The notes beneath the pieces were generated by a model that did no database searches, had not been told where the DNA came from, and saw only the letters and a program-made list of their open reading frames with translations. Source: Gilliamella apicola (lineage in GTDB: Bacteria > Pseudomonadota > Gammaproteobacteria > Enterobacterales > Orbaceae). From it: 64,000 bases of DNA. Where the stretch lies: the NCBI RefSeq assembly GCF_003202915.1, contig NZ_QGLP01000005.1, positions 412,721 to 476,720 of the forward strand, read 5' to 3'. Numbering within the stretch: the first letter of the stretch is position 1; each line of letters starts with the position of its first letter. This document shows positions 42,101-50,728 of the stretch, one piece after another. A program made the position numbers and the translations under genes.

Positions 42101-43072
42101 ATGGATGAAATTATGGAAAACGATTTAATCATATCTTTAAAAGGTTTTGGTGATGAAAATACCGCTAACCTGATAGGTAATTTTACCTCCACTGTCATAA
42201 AGGAGTTAGAAAAAGAATATAAATTGAATATTTCAAAACTCAAGAAAATATTAATAACTTATGATTTTGAAACAGCTCTAGATGAAATTGCCAAGGAGTA
42301 CGGTTATGAATCATCTTCATATACTAATAATGAGCATGTAACAGCAATAGCACAGTTGCAGCCAAAATTAGATAACACAGGATTATATTCTGAATTTACT
42401 TTAGTCTTAAATATAACTTTTTTCTATGAGTTATTTAACAAAGACGGATCAATTTCATTTGATAATATAAGTAACATTATACATATGATGCATCATGAGT
42501 TAATTCATGTGCATGAAAAAAACGAATGCAAATTTGATGCTGGAAAATTAGTAGATGAATATGATAATTCTATATTAATGACATCAATTAAATCATGGTC
42601 TGAATTTCTGGCAAATCATATGTCCTCTAAAACTGCAACTCCTGAATTAATCAAAAAAGATTTATATAATCTTGAAACAGCATTAATAGAAGTTCCAAAA
42701 GAAATTGAATTTTTTGTAAAAAAATATAAAACCGGTATTTTATCACTGGATGATATGCATTTTAATGTTACTCAAAGAATTAAATTAATTACTAGCCTAT
42801 ATGGTTACGCTTTTGGTTATATTAGTGCGATAGAAATATCACCTGAGTTATATTCATCGTCACTTTTAGATTTACTTAAAACTACAAAATTATCATCACT
42901 TCTAAAGGATCTTGGTAAATGCTTTTTAGAATTAACAAATTTATTTAATCAAGGCGAACTTTCTGACTATAATATGTTTGAAAACGCAAATAAAACCGTA
43001 CTTAGCATATATGAATTATTTGGGTTAAGTCTTGAAAGGCAAGATAAAGGACTTTACGTTCATGTTGATTAA
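42101..43072 (+). CDS. Zincin-like protein with HELIH motif, phage accessory gene
   Basis: 323 residues, family not recognised. HHELIHVHEKNE at residues 131-142 contains a HExxH zinc site (His132, Glu133, His136), and SWSEFLANH (Glu168) in a downstream helix could supply the third ligand, as in gluzincins. No signal peptide or HTH, so it differs from ImmA/IrrE repressor proteases. It stands alone on the plus strand, convergent with the TagO-like gene, with very low GC, as is usual for newly acquired morons. A start at ATG 42113 is also possible. A cytoplasmic protease acting on a host or phage protein is the simplest inference. Confidence 0.62.
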   Translation: MDEIMENDLIISLKGFGDENTANLIGNFTSTVIKELEKEYKLNISKLKKILITYDFETALDEIAKEYGYESSSYTNNEHVTAIAQLQPKLDNTGLYSEFTLVLNITFFYELFNKDGSISFDNISNIIHMMHHELIHVHEKNECKFDAGKLVDEYDNSILMTSIKSWSEFLANHMSSKTATPELIKKDLYNLETALIEVPKEIEFFVKKYKTGILSLDDMHFNVTQRIKLITSLYGYAFGYISAIEISPELYSSSLLDLLKTTKLSSLLKDLGKCFLELTNLFNQGELSDYNMFENANKTVLSIYELFGLSLERQDKGLYVHVD

Positions 43073-43085
43073 TAATAAATTAAAC

Positions 43086-43103
43086 AACCCTCATTAGAGG
43101 GTT
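43086..43103. terminator. Bidirectional terminator between convergent accessory genes
   Basis: Identical 18-mer to that at 40048 (AACCCTC ATTA GAGGGTT), between the zincin-like and TagO-like genes. Confidence 0.8.
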
Positions 43104-43124
43104 TAAATTAATAATAATTGTTTT

Positions 43125-43748
43125 TTACCAACCACAAACAGATCTTAATGGCTTTATAGCCTCATCAAGTCCTGACAAGTCGAACGTGGCATCTACTGGT
43201 TTTTCATTATAAGGAATAACGCGAATGAAAAATTTATTTTTATCTAATAATTCTTTAATAAATTTTATTGATGCCTCTCCTTCACCCAATAAACTATCAT
43301 AAAAAATAGCTTGATGATCAGTAGACGTACCCCAATAGATATCTGAGACCGCTTTTTCGGAATCAAGTCTGGTTACAGGTTTGATAGATTTATCACCTAA
43401 AAAGATGCCATAATTAACAAAAATTGATGTCGCATTTTCTCTACATCTTATAGTTAGATTCGGTTTAAATTTTTTATATTTAACATCAATATAATCATTT
43501 GCATCCAAATTTAAATATATCGATACACTGTCATCTACTGGTGATTTATCTTTGAAAATTGCCCAATTACCTATTCCTTCAGTTGGTATAATAATAGTTT
43601 CAACGTTAGATAAAGCATCGTAACAATTTAATCGTTCATCTTTATTAGCTATAGATTTACAAGAATCAATTTTAAATTGTATATGATTTTCATCCATTGC
43701 ATTAGAACAAAACGAAAAAAACAACAAGCTAAAAATAATTTGTTTCAT
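43125..43748 (-). CDS. TagO/VasI-like secreted protein
   Basis: 207 residues. Signal peptide MKQIIFSLLFFSFCSNA, then the family pattern CKSIANKDERLNCYDALS, WAIFKDKSPVDDSVSIYLNL, LTIRCRENATSIFVNYGIFL, TRLDSEKA and the C-terminal VDATFDLSGLDEAIKPLRSV with terminal CGW. This is the TagO/VasI family, first named beside type VI secretion loci and also common in phages. The role is unknown; periplasmic location fits superinfection blocking. The same 59-bp upstream cassette as the lipoprotein gene drives it. Confidence 0.82.
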   Translation of the reverse strand: MKQIIFSLLFFSFCSNAMDENHIQFKIDSCKSIANKDERLNCYDALSNVETIIIPTEGIGNWAIFKDKSPVDDSVSIYLNLDANDYIDVKYKKFKPNLTIRCRENATSIFVNYGIFLGDKSIKPVTRLDSEKAVSDIYWGTSTDHQAIFYDSLLGEGEASIKFIKELLDKNKFFIRVIPYNEKPVDATFDLSGLDEAIKPLRSVCGW

Positions 43749-43821
43749 ACCATCTCCTTTTTTTGGGTAATGGTATGTTATTTAAGAGGTTTGGGCAATA
43801 AAAAACCCACACTAGGTGGGT
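43749..43821 (-). promoter_or_regulatory. Moron promoter cassette with upstream terminator, copy 2
   Basis: 43749-43807 is identical to 40534-40592. The preceding hairpin ACCCAC/GTGGGT (43805-43821) differs in sequence from the copy-1 terminator, so identity stops inside the hairpin: stem changed, promoter kept. Confidence 0.75.
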
Positions 43822-43885
43822 GTTCTTGCATTTCTCACGTACAAGATTTAAAATTTTACGCTCTCACGTACATAAGGATTTAACA

Positions 43886-43966
43886 ATGAATAAACAAAAA
43901 GAACAACAACCATCACCTAAGCCTGTGCCAAGATTTGTAGGTAATGAACAAGAAAAGAAAAAATAA
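43886..43966 (+). CDS. Small 26-residue basic phage peptide
   Basis: ATG 43886 has AAGGA at good spacing (CATAAGGATTTAACA). The peptide MNKQKEQQPSPKPVPRFVGN ends EQEKKK. Proline- and lysine-rich, no hydrophobic segment. It converges with and overlaps the 3' end of the membrane protein gene at 43917. Small peptides of this kind are found in phage genomes, usually unannotated. Confidence 0.5.
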   Translation: MNKQKEQQPSPKPVPRFVGNEQEKKK

Positions 43967-44459
43967 TTGATGTAATTGGAGTGATAACAGACAAAATTAT
44001 CACTCTATCTAACCACCGCGCGATACGATCATCTTCTTCAATTAAAATATTAATAATATCTTCTGTTGTAGATAACTTATATCGACGTAATATAGATAAC
44101 TTATTATAATCTTCTAATTTTTTGTAATACTCGCTGTATAAATCTAAGGGTGAATTGCCTAATATTGGTTTTTTTTGGGGTTTTAAACAAAAGACAGCTA
44201 GCAATACAAGACAAATAGTCCAACCAGTACAAAAAATTAATAATAACAAAGTAAAAAAATCGACTTTATCTGATTGGGTTATCAATAAAAATGATGCTCC
44301 AACTCCTACAATTAAAAGGCTAAGAAGTTTGTAACTATTTTCCTTATTAATAGATATTGATTGTTCTATAGAGTCAACACATTTAGCGCTCTCTAATTCA
44401 AGATATTCAAGCATTTTATCGTCAACATCTAAAAAATAATCATCTTCAATTTGTTTCAT
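43917..44459 (-). CDS. Membrane protein, phage accessory gene
   Basis: 180 residues. Two adjacent membrane helices (LLSLLIVGVGASFLLI at ~45-60 and LLLLIFCTGWTICLVLLAVF at ~70-92), a cytoplasmic middle (YYKKLEDYNKLSILRRYKLS) and a C-terminal helix (VIILSVITPITSIIFSFLV). The plan of two helices, soluble segment, one helix recalls SLATT-type effectors, but no family signature was found. It is the first gene downstream of the tape measure gene on the minus strand. A role in superinfection immunity is speculation. Confidence 0.6.
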   Translation of the reverse strand: MKQIEDDYFLDVDDKMLEYLELESAKCVDSIEQSISINKENSYKLLSLLIVGVGASFLLITQSDKVDFFTLLLLIFCTGWTICLVLLAVFCLKPQKKPILGNSPLDLYSEYYKKLEDYNKLSILRRYKLSTTEDIINILIEEDDRIARWLDRVIILSVITPITSIIFSFLVHYLQILAQA

Positions 44460-44495
44460 TTTAATACCTTATATTTTTTATATATTATATCACTT

Positions 44496-47400
44496 TTACA
44501 ATTTAGACTGAACATTTGTTGAATTAGACATCGCGTTCCAGACGTCACCAGAATGATTGCTTATACTTTCTGATATTTTTTGTTCAGCTTGTTTTACAGC
44601 CATCCTGATAATTCTGTTTTCTACATCGATAGACGGTTGACTTACTTCAACATTACTTGCGTAGTTTTCGACAACAAAGCTCCATTGTATATTTGCATTG
44701 CCAGAAGTGATTTGACGATTGCTTAACACTTGCCCATTCTCGCCGGGTATTAAATATTGTCGTCCGCCCTGCATGAAAATCTCTGGTTTGCCATCTTCAC
44801 CGACACGATAGGCGTTATTGGCATCAACAGGTCCGCCATTTTTACGTGCACCTGCTATTGAAAATGCTTTCATTGTTCCTAACGCGGTCATATACGATTC
44901 CGCGCCAATGGTCGCTGCAGCCCCTTGCGTTGCTATTGATGCTAACATTGCTGCGGGCTGATATGCAATTGCTAATGCCTCAGCTTCTGTGATGTGCGCT
45001 GCTGTTGCTGCCGCAGATGCTGATTGCTCGACAATTGCATTTTTGACGTACTGCATACCCATTTGAACGAGTGAGCCGATTGCTTCATTCAATATCACAT
45101 TAGCAAAATTTTGCATTGCTTGTGTTGCTGTCATAGTGCCAGACATCAGACCTGATATCGTGCTTGTAGCGCTACTTGCTAGTCCCTCTAATGAAGAAGC
45201 TAAAAACTCGTTAGCATCGCTTTGATTTCGCCAGATTTCCCACTGCGCATTAATTCTGTTTTGCTCATATTGCCTATTTGCGGCTTCACGGAGTGCAATA
45301 GCGTTTTGCTCAGTAATCCATTTTTGTTTTTCGAATTCTTGAATCAATGCTAATTTTCGGGCATTTTCATTTTGCAGGGCTTGTACGGGATCAACTTGAG
45401 CTACTGCATCATCAATTTTAGATACTGTCGCGTCAGATTTTATTTTAGCTAAATTGATTTGATGCTGCTTTTCTAACTGTTCGAGTTTTGAATAATAATC
45501 TGAATATTTGGTGGGATTTTTCTGGAACCAATCATCTAAGGCTGTTTTAGCATTGTTGTAACTATCCTCCTCAAATTGTAATGGGTTTTTAAGTTGATCA
45601 ATGGTTTTATAACCATCCATTAGATCGAAAAGCTCTTTTAATTTTTCGCGCTCTTTCCCGATTATTTTAGTGTTTGTTTCATGTTCTAGTCTAAATATTT
45701 GAGCGTCAGCGCTACTATTTCCGTAAGATTGCTGTAAAAGCTGAAGTTCATCTTTTAATTTTTTAGTTTCTTCTGCGTAAGATTTTGTTGAGCTTCGCCC
45801 TTTTTTATTGCTTGCGCTCAATTGTTCATTTTTATCAAAAAGATCTCCGTATGCTTTAAGTAAAGGCTCTAATGTTTTTCTTACTTCGTCTGACATGTCA
45901 GCCCATTCAGCTGTTCCGTTAATTAGCCCCAATAAAGCAACTTTATACTTATCTGATTCATCTCCTAATTCACTTAAAGCGCTTTCATAAATATAAGCAG
46001 CTTTTTTAGCTCCGCTAAGCTTCATTTCTGAAATTTCAAGCTCAGTTGAAAGAGACTTTATTTTTTCATCAATTTTAGATTGGGTTGTTTTATTTAAACT
46101 GTCTGATAAGTTGTTTGTGCTTTTTGCAACTTTATCGGTTGAGTCAGCAGCCTCATGGTTTTTTACGATAACTTCGTCCAAGAGATCAACTGCTTTATTG
46201 AAGCCTTCCTGCATTACGGCTAATATTTTTTCTAAAGATTTTTTTCTTTCCTCTAATGAAGCATTGTCACCATATACATCCTTCCCCTCTTTTTTATTGA
46301 TTTTCAATTTATTATTGATATTTTCAATATCTTCTATTTGTTTTTCTATTGCCTTATTCTGTTCAAAAATTTGTTTCTTTAAATCTATAGCAAACGCTTC
46401 TCTTTGTGCTTTAGATAAACCCTTGTATTTTTCTGCTAAAGCTGCCACTTCATCAGTTAACTCTAAAGCCTTTTGTTTCGCTGCTGCTGCTTTACTCGAC
46501 CATGTTACTAGCGCACCAGCCGTAAGTAATAGTAGACCCGCAGGGCCACCTAACAAAGCCATGGCACTTTTTAAACCATTTGCTGCAAGAGTAGATAGCT
46601 TTGTTGCAGATGCTAGTTTTGCTTGCGCTGCTGCTTCTTTATCTATCAACAAAGTTCGCTGTTTATCGATATTACTAAGTTGTTTTTCTATTGCTGCTAA
46701 TTGAATCTTTGATGTTGTGACAGATTTTAAAGCAACTAATTCATTGCGTCGAGCTGTTAATTTTTTGCCTTCAACCTCAAGCGATCTAAGCTCTTCTTTT
46801 GCTAGATTTCGTTCAGATGTTGCTAGTTTGATATTTTCAATCACTTTCTCAGCACTCTGTTTAGTAGCGTTTGCTAATGACGTGATATATTTACCTGCAT
46901 AAATCGCCGCTAGTGCGCCAACACCTGTTACCAAAACATCTACATGCTCGGACATCAGAATCAGCGAATCAACGAGTAATTTGGTTGCGCCAGTGGAGTT
47001 GTTCATCTCTCCTAAATATTTTTTGAGATTGTTGGTTACACGATTAATCCCATCCTGAACCGTGTTACGCATGTTATCGGCTAGTGCGGCGGTTTCTTCT
47101 TGAGCAGCAATCATCGCATCTGTAAATTGCGACATTGATAATTTGCCGTCTGTTGCTAATTGTCTGACTTCTGTTTCAGTTTTCTTTAGCTGCTTACCCA
47201 ATGTTTTTAATATGCTCGGCATTGCATTAAAAACACTCATCGCTTCAACGCCTGCTAATTTACCTTTCATTTGAGCTTTAGTTAATGCGTTTATTGCTGA
47301 TTCTGCACCCACCGAACTTGTTTTATTGATTGTTAATAGGTTAGAAAGGGTGTCAATATAAGACAAGGTGCTTTGAGTGCTGTAGCCTAATTCTCCCATT

Positions 47401-47753
47401 GAGTTTGAAAGGCGAATGTACAACTCTGACGACTCCTCAATCGTTCTACCATTTCGGTCGGAGGTAGCTAATAACTGGTCTAGGATATCTTTAGTTTGCG
47501 ATGCTGTAGCACCAGTGTTTTGAATACGGTCTTCTAGCTCGTTCCAACTTTGAGCATATGCAATTACTGTACTAGATACAAGTGCCGCTGATACTGCTTT
47601 AGCAATAGTTGTGAGTTTACTCATTGCGGCACTGGTTTTTTCAAATCCCGCTTGTGCCCGTTTATTAAAATCTGAAACTTCTTTATCGGCAGTTAATAAA
47701 GCACCTGTTTTAGCTTCAATTGTGTAGAAAATACTACCTGCTTCAAATGACAT
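44496..47753 (-). CDS. Phage tail tape measure protein
   Basis: 1085 residues. The N-terminal tape-measure domain (FEKTSAAMSKLTTIAKAVSA, then ...SSELYIRLSNSMGELGYSTQ) is typical; long coiled coils and hydrophobic stretches (LLGGPAGLLLLTAGALVTW at ~410) follow. The C-terminus has NGGPVDANNAYRVGEDGKPE and GRQYLIPGENGQV, common in siphovirus tape measures. The length sets the tail at roughly 160 nm by the usual 0.15 nm per residue rule. It is the largest tail gene and lies at the edge of the accessory block. Confidence 0.92.
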   Translation of the reverse strand: MSFEAGSIFYTIEAKTGALLTADKEVSDFNKRAQAGFEKTSAAMSKLTTIAKAVSAALVSSTVIAYAQSWNELEDRIQNTGATASQTKDILDQLLATSDRNGRTIEESSELYIRLSNSMGELGYSTQSTLSYIDTLSNLLTINKTSSVGAESAINALTKAQMKGKLAGVEAMSVFNAMPSILKTLGKQLKKTETEVRQLATDGKLSMSQFTDAMIAAQEETAALADNMRNTVQDGINRVTNNLKKYLGEMNNSTGATKLLVDSLILMSEHVDVLVTGVGALAAIYAGKYITSLANATKQSAEKVIENIKLATSERNLAKEELRSLEVEGKKLTARRNELVALKSVTTSKIQLAAIEKQLSNIDKQRTLLIDKEAAAQAKLASATKLSTLAANGLKSAMALLGGPAGLLLLTAGALVTWSSKAAAAKQKALELTDEVAALAEKYKGLSKAQREAFAIDLKKQIFEQNKAIEKQIEDIENINNKLKINKKEGKDVYGDNASLEERKKSLEKILAVMQEGFNKAVDLLDEVIVKNHEAADSTDKVAKSTNNLSDSLNKTTQSKIDEKIKSLSTELEISEMKLSGAKKAAYIYESALSELGDESDKYKVALLGLINGTAEWADMSDEVRKTLEPLLKAYGDLFDKNEQLSASNKKGRSSTKSYAEETKKLKDELQLLQQSYGNSSADAQIFRLEHETNTKIIGKEREKLKELFDLMDGYKTIDQLKNPLQFEEDSYNNAKTALDDWFQKNPTKYSDYYSKLEQLEKQHQINLAKIKSDATVSKIDDAVAQVDPVQALQNENARKLALIQEFEKQKWITEQNAIALREAANRQYEQNRINAQWEIWRNQSDANEFLASSLEGLASSATSTISGLMSGTMTATQAMQNFANVILNEAIGSLVQMGMQYVKNAIVEQSASAAATAAHITEAEALAIAYQPAAMLASIATQGAAATIGAESYMTALGTMKAFSIAGARKNGGPVDANNAYRVGEDGKPEIFMQGGRQYLIPGENGQVLSNRQITSGNANIQWSFVVENYASNVEVSQPSIDVENRIIRMAVKQAEQKISESISNHSGDVWNAMSNSTNVQSKL

Positions 47754-47783
47754 AATAACCTCATTGAATTTTAGATATAAAAA

Positions 47784-47801
47784 AACCGCCAGATGGCGGT
47801 T
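47784..47801 (-). terminator. Terminator before tape measure gene
   Basis: AACCGCC / GGCGGTT hairpin with U-run on the minus strand, between the Rha gene and the tape measure. The bases around it (TTTTAGATATAAAAAAACCG) are shared with 54143-54164. Confidence 0.85.
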
Positions 47802-47842
47802 ATTCTGTTAACTGCGTCTTCATAATGAAGATGAAGGCTTTA

Positions 47843-48355
47843 TTAATTGAAAGCCAGACAAGGTTGCATAGCTTTTTCAACTTCATTAATAGCATCAATA
47901 AGTAAATCTCGTTTCTTTTTATAGCTACCCAAAATGCTACCCGCTAAACTTGCATCTGATTTTTCCAAATCCAACTGAGTTGTTAATTTTGAATATATTT
48001 GAGCTAAATCCCATGATTTATTATTCAAATACTCTTTGGTTTTAAAAAAGGCTTCAACAAGAACGCACTTAAATTCAACAACTTTTTCTGTATTTCTCAT
48101 TAAAGTCATTAAAAAGGTTGCTTGTTGCTCATTTAATAATGCAATTCTTTTTAACTGAACGCCTCCGTTGGTCTCAAAGGGTCGCATTTCAAATTGCACC
48201 CTGCCGAATCTATTAAAGTGATGTATATGTGTTCTGATTAATTGGATAATTGCTCTGTGATTTCCATTTGTGCCATCTGCTATATGTAAAGTAGTTGTCA
48301 AAGGTTTTTCATTTTCAATTATCACTATTTCTTCTGATTTTATTAAATTTTGCAT
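47843..48355 (-). CDS. Rha-family phage regulatory protein
   Basis: 170 residues from ATG 48355, with GAGGTAAAA upstream; a frame to 48472 overlaps the terminator at 48431 and is rejected. The Rha domain shows HHFNRFGRVQFEMRPFETN, KRIALLNEQQATFLMTLMRN and VVEFKCVLVEAFFKTKEYL. Rha proteins interfere with phage or host regulation and are usually found among early genes. Here it stands alone inside the tail operon with near-identical terminators on both sides, so it is an inserted moron, not a structural gene. Confidence 0.87.
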   Translation of the reverse strand: MQNLIKSEEIVIIENEKPLTTTLHIADGTNGNHRAIIQLIRTHIHHFNRFGRVQFEMRPFETNGGVQLKRIALLNEQQATFLMTLMRNTEKVVEFKCVLVEAFFKTKEYLNNKSWDLAQIYSKLTTQLDLEKSDASLAGSILGSYKKKRDLLIDAINEVEKAMQPCLAFN

Positions 48356-48430
48356 TTTTACCTCATGCCATTCAAAAATAAACAGCCACTTAGGCATAAA
48401 ATTTTGTAGTAGCTGAAATGGGTGTAAAAA

Positions 48431-48448
48431 AACCGCCAGAAGGCGGTT
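48431..48448 (-). terminator. Terminator between tail chaperone and Rha gene
   Basis: AACCGCC / GGCGGTT hairpin with U-run on the minus strand, 66 bases past the stop of the gene at 48515. It isolates the Rha gene from the upstream structural transcript. Confidence 0.85.
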
Positions 48449-48514
48449 CATAATGGATTTATGGTTAATCAATGTGTATAAAGGAAACTATTAATATCTT
48501 TGGAATACCGTGAT

Positions 48515-49096
48515 TTAACAGCTTAATCCGACAACTGAGTCTGCATATGACATAGCAGAATCATAATCATCTTGACTAACAATGTCGTTTTTAGGTGATG
48601 GAAATTTAGCTTCCATAGCCTCTTGAAATGCTGTCATTGACATATTCCACGCATCACTTTCTCTCATTCCTAAATGTGCCACAGCTAAATAAACAAATTT
48701 TTTGGCATGGAACTCATTGCTATAGTCCGTATCATCATTATTTTTCTTAGGAGGAATTTCGCCGATTAATCCATGCTTTAATAAATGCTGAGCAAGTACA
48801 AGCTTATCTTCAACAGGTATTAGTGGCTCAATATTAATTAGTTTATCTTCACCTTTAATATAACCAGTAATAACAGAGCAATCCGTCTCACAACAAGCCT
48901 CAAGTGTTTTATCTACATATTGCATAACCTGATTGAGATTAAAGTTATTTATCTCACCGAAGATTGTAGAAAAAATTTTAACTATCTTTTCTGGATCACC
49001 TAGTTTTGTCATGTTAAGAAATGAGGGAGTAAATAAGTAATCAACTTCGTTAACATGAATTGCAAATTGACCCACATCTGTTATTACTGGTTTCAT
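48515..49096 (-). CDS. Tail assembly chaperone-like protein
   Basis: 193 residues, mostly helical (KFVYLAVAHLGMRESDAWNM near the C-terminus, with the DAWNMSMTAFQEAM pattern typical of tail chaperones that bind the tape measure). It directly follows the tail tube gene and precedes the tape measure once the Rha insert is removed, which is the expected place for a G/GT-like chaperone. No slippery frameshift sequence was found. DUF6246-like by memory. Confidence 0.68.
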   Translation of the reverse strand: MKPVITDVGQFAIHVNEVDYLFTPSFLNMTKLGDPEKIVKIFSTIFGEINNFNLNQVMQYVDKTLEACCETDCSVITGYIKGEDKLINIEPLIPVEDKLVLAQHLLKHGLIGEIPPKKNNDDTDYSNEFHAKKFVYLAVAHLGMRESDAWNMSMTAFQEAMEAKFPSPKNDIVSQDDYDSAMSYADSVVGLSC

Positions 49097-49097
49097 A

Positions 49098-49586
49098 TTA
49101 AGATTTTCTCGTGTTTACTGGTGTAATGACTGTTCTTGTAATGTCACCTGCACTTGTGCCTTCGATTGACCACGTACAAACATCATCGTACGGGTATTCT
49201 TCCGTTAACGATGACAGAAGATAACAACCTTCAAGTACTCTGTTAATAATTGGATTGACAATTTTAATCCAGGCGTAAGGTTGTCCGTCAGTGTCCTGTG
49301 AAGGAGTTTCAACATGATCCAACAAAGCACCTTGATTTTGAATGTCATCACCTCGTGATATACCATCAAACGATACTGTTTTTTCTTTAGTTGTTACCAA
49401 AGATTCAGTTGTATTATCTGGTGACGTATCGCCAGTTATATCAATTGTGTTCCAGTTAACACCTCTCGTTTTTCCTCTAATCATCCCAAGCCGTTTATAA
49501 TCAGCTTCGGCTGGTTTTGTATCTGGGTTTCCGATTACATAATAAACAGCAATCTTACGACCTGTACCTGCATTACTTTTAGCCAT
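49098..49586 (-). CDS. Major tail tube protein
   Basis: 162 residues, beta-rich, with TRGVNWNTIDITGDTSPDNT and a C-terminal EEYPYDDVCTWSIEGTSAGD segment as in lambda V/ TP901-type tube proteins. It starts MAKSNAGTGRKIAVYYVIGN. Position between the tail terminator and the chaperone supports the assignment. One base separates it from the chaperone gene. Confidence 0.78.
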   Translation of the reverse strand: MAKSNAGTGRKIAVYYVIGNPDTKPAEADYKRLGMIRGKTRGVNWNTIDITGDTSPDNTTESLVTTKEKTVSFDGISRGDDIQNQGALLDHVETPSQDTDGQPYAWIKIVNPIINRVLEGCYLLSSLTEEYPYDDVCTWSIEGTSAGDITRTVITPVNTRKS

Positions 49587-49597
49587 TTTTACCTCTT

Positions 49598-49981
49598 TTA
49601 TCTTGATATAATTAATTGAGCAGTAAATTCAAAAACAAACCGCCCCTCTTCTGTGTTTGATTGTGTTATTCCACTGATCGGAGTCATTGAAATAACGTTG
49701 TTTATTTGAAAATCATCAAGCATTGATTGTCTGATTTCATCCGCTCTATCATTAACAGCGACAATATTTGAATCGTTAATTGCTGAAATGATTACAAACC
49801 TAAAAAAATCCCTAGTTAAAGCCTCATTTGCGTCACCACCTCCAGCAGGAATAATGACAATATACTTAGCAGTCTTAGTGTTTTTGACTTCGACCCACTT
49901 CAGAAATTGCAATGTATATCCATCTAACAAATCATGAGAAATTAGCCACTCCTTAATTGATTTATATGTATCTGAAATCAT
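49598..49981 (-). CDS. Tail terminator protein (lambda U-like)
   Basis: 127 residues, alpha/beta, ending with a beta-strand GRFVFEFTAQLIISR. Overlaps the upstream gene by 4 nt (ATGA). The length and place, between the gp10-like gene and the tail tube, fit the ring protein that caps the tube and joins the head. No sequence motif is decisive. Confidence 0.65.
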   Translation of the reverse strand: MISDTYKSIKEWLISHDLLDGYTLQFLKWVEVKNTKTAKYIVIIPAGGGDANEALTRDFFRFVIISAINDSNIVAVNDRADEIRQSMLDDFQINNVISMTPISGITQSNTEEGRFVFEFTAQLIISR

Positions 49982-50379
49982 ATCTTGTAGCCATCCCTTA
50001 TTACCTGTTTAATCGCTTCTTTCCCGTCACGTTCAAAGCCTTTATTGATAAAATCAGGCTCTGCATGTGGGTCCCAATAATTACCTTGAGATTTTTTCCC
50101 AGTCCGTTTTTTCCCTTTTGATGTGCCTTTTGCATTATTTACATAAGCAGCATAATTCGCTGTGTAGCCAACTCTACCCTTCCAACCTTTAGGTATTGGT
50201 ATGAGTTCTCTATACTGTGAATTAATTAGATTAGACATATCCATAGGTGTGATTGGAGATACAAACGTCATGCCAGTAATCATTACTTGTTGTATGATTC
50301 TGGCGCTTCTGATGTTAGCTATTTCATTTAGTTTGTTCCGAATGTTTTTATTAACTTCTGAAACACCTTTTACCGCCAT
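49978..50379 (-). CDS. HK97 gp10-like head-tail/minor tail protein
   Basis: 133 residues. Basic, with VSEVNKNIRNKLNEIANIRS at the start, then SPITPMDMSNLINSQY and VGYTANYAAYVNNAKGTSKG, the pattern of gp10-like (HK97) and lambda Z-like connector proteins. Shares an ATGA overlap with the tail terminator gene and lies one base from the head closure gene. Ends in a basic tail. Confidence 0.75.
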   Translation of the reverse strand: MAVKGVSEVNKNIRNKLNEIANIRSARIIQQVMITGMTFVSPITPMDMSNLINSQYRELIPIPKGWKGRVGYTANYAAYVNNAKGTSKGKKRTGKKSQGNYWDPHAEPDFINKGFERDGKEAIKQVIRDGYKI

Positions 50380-50380
50380 A

Positions 50381-50728
50381 CTAAACTCCCGTCATGAGCG
50401 CATAATCATCGGCTAGTCGTTCGAATGTATCCGCATAGCGTGTGATATGTTTGATTTCAGAAGCGCCGGCTTTGATTGGGTCTAACTCTGATGATTCACT
50501 AATGAGAATGTAATCACCTTGATTAGCGTTCGCATACTCAGTCCAAAAAGTATTTTTAGCAACAAAACCCCTTCCCACTCCTGCTGATTCTGCGATAGCC
50601 GAATCTAACCCATAATTGCAATCGATATATTCTGGTGGGTGAAATGTTTTAGTACCATATTCATTTTCACCATCGACACGCCAAATTGTAGCTTTAGCTG
50701 TATAAGTCCAACGGGCAACACTACTCAT
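50381..50728 (-). CDS. Head closure protein
   Basis: 115 residues with the compact beta pattern of head-tail stopper proteins (WTYTAKATIWRVDGENEYGT, DYILISESSELDPIKAGASE). The place, between adaptor and gp10-like genes, is decisive; sequence alone is weak. It overlaps the adaptor gene by one base. Confidence 0.6.
   Translation of the reverse strand: MSSVARWTYTAKATIWRVDGENEYGTKTFHPPEYIDCNYGLDSAIAESAGVGRGFVAKNTFWTEYANANQGDYILISESSELDPIKAGASEIKHITRYADTFERLADDYALMTGV

Noticed and set aside
36356-44459. A cas operon accompanying the arrays
   Set aside because: No Cas1, Cas3, Cascade or Csy-like protein is encoded; every frame of useful size is assigned to another family or lacks Cas motifs.
47843-48472. 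Longer Rha protein starting at 48472
   Set aside because: It would run through the terminator hairpin at 48431; ATG 48355 has a good GAGGT site.
48515-49096. Programmed frameshift in the tail chaperone gene
   Set aside because: No slippery heptamer with a second overlapping frame was seen before the Rha insert.
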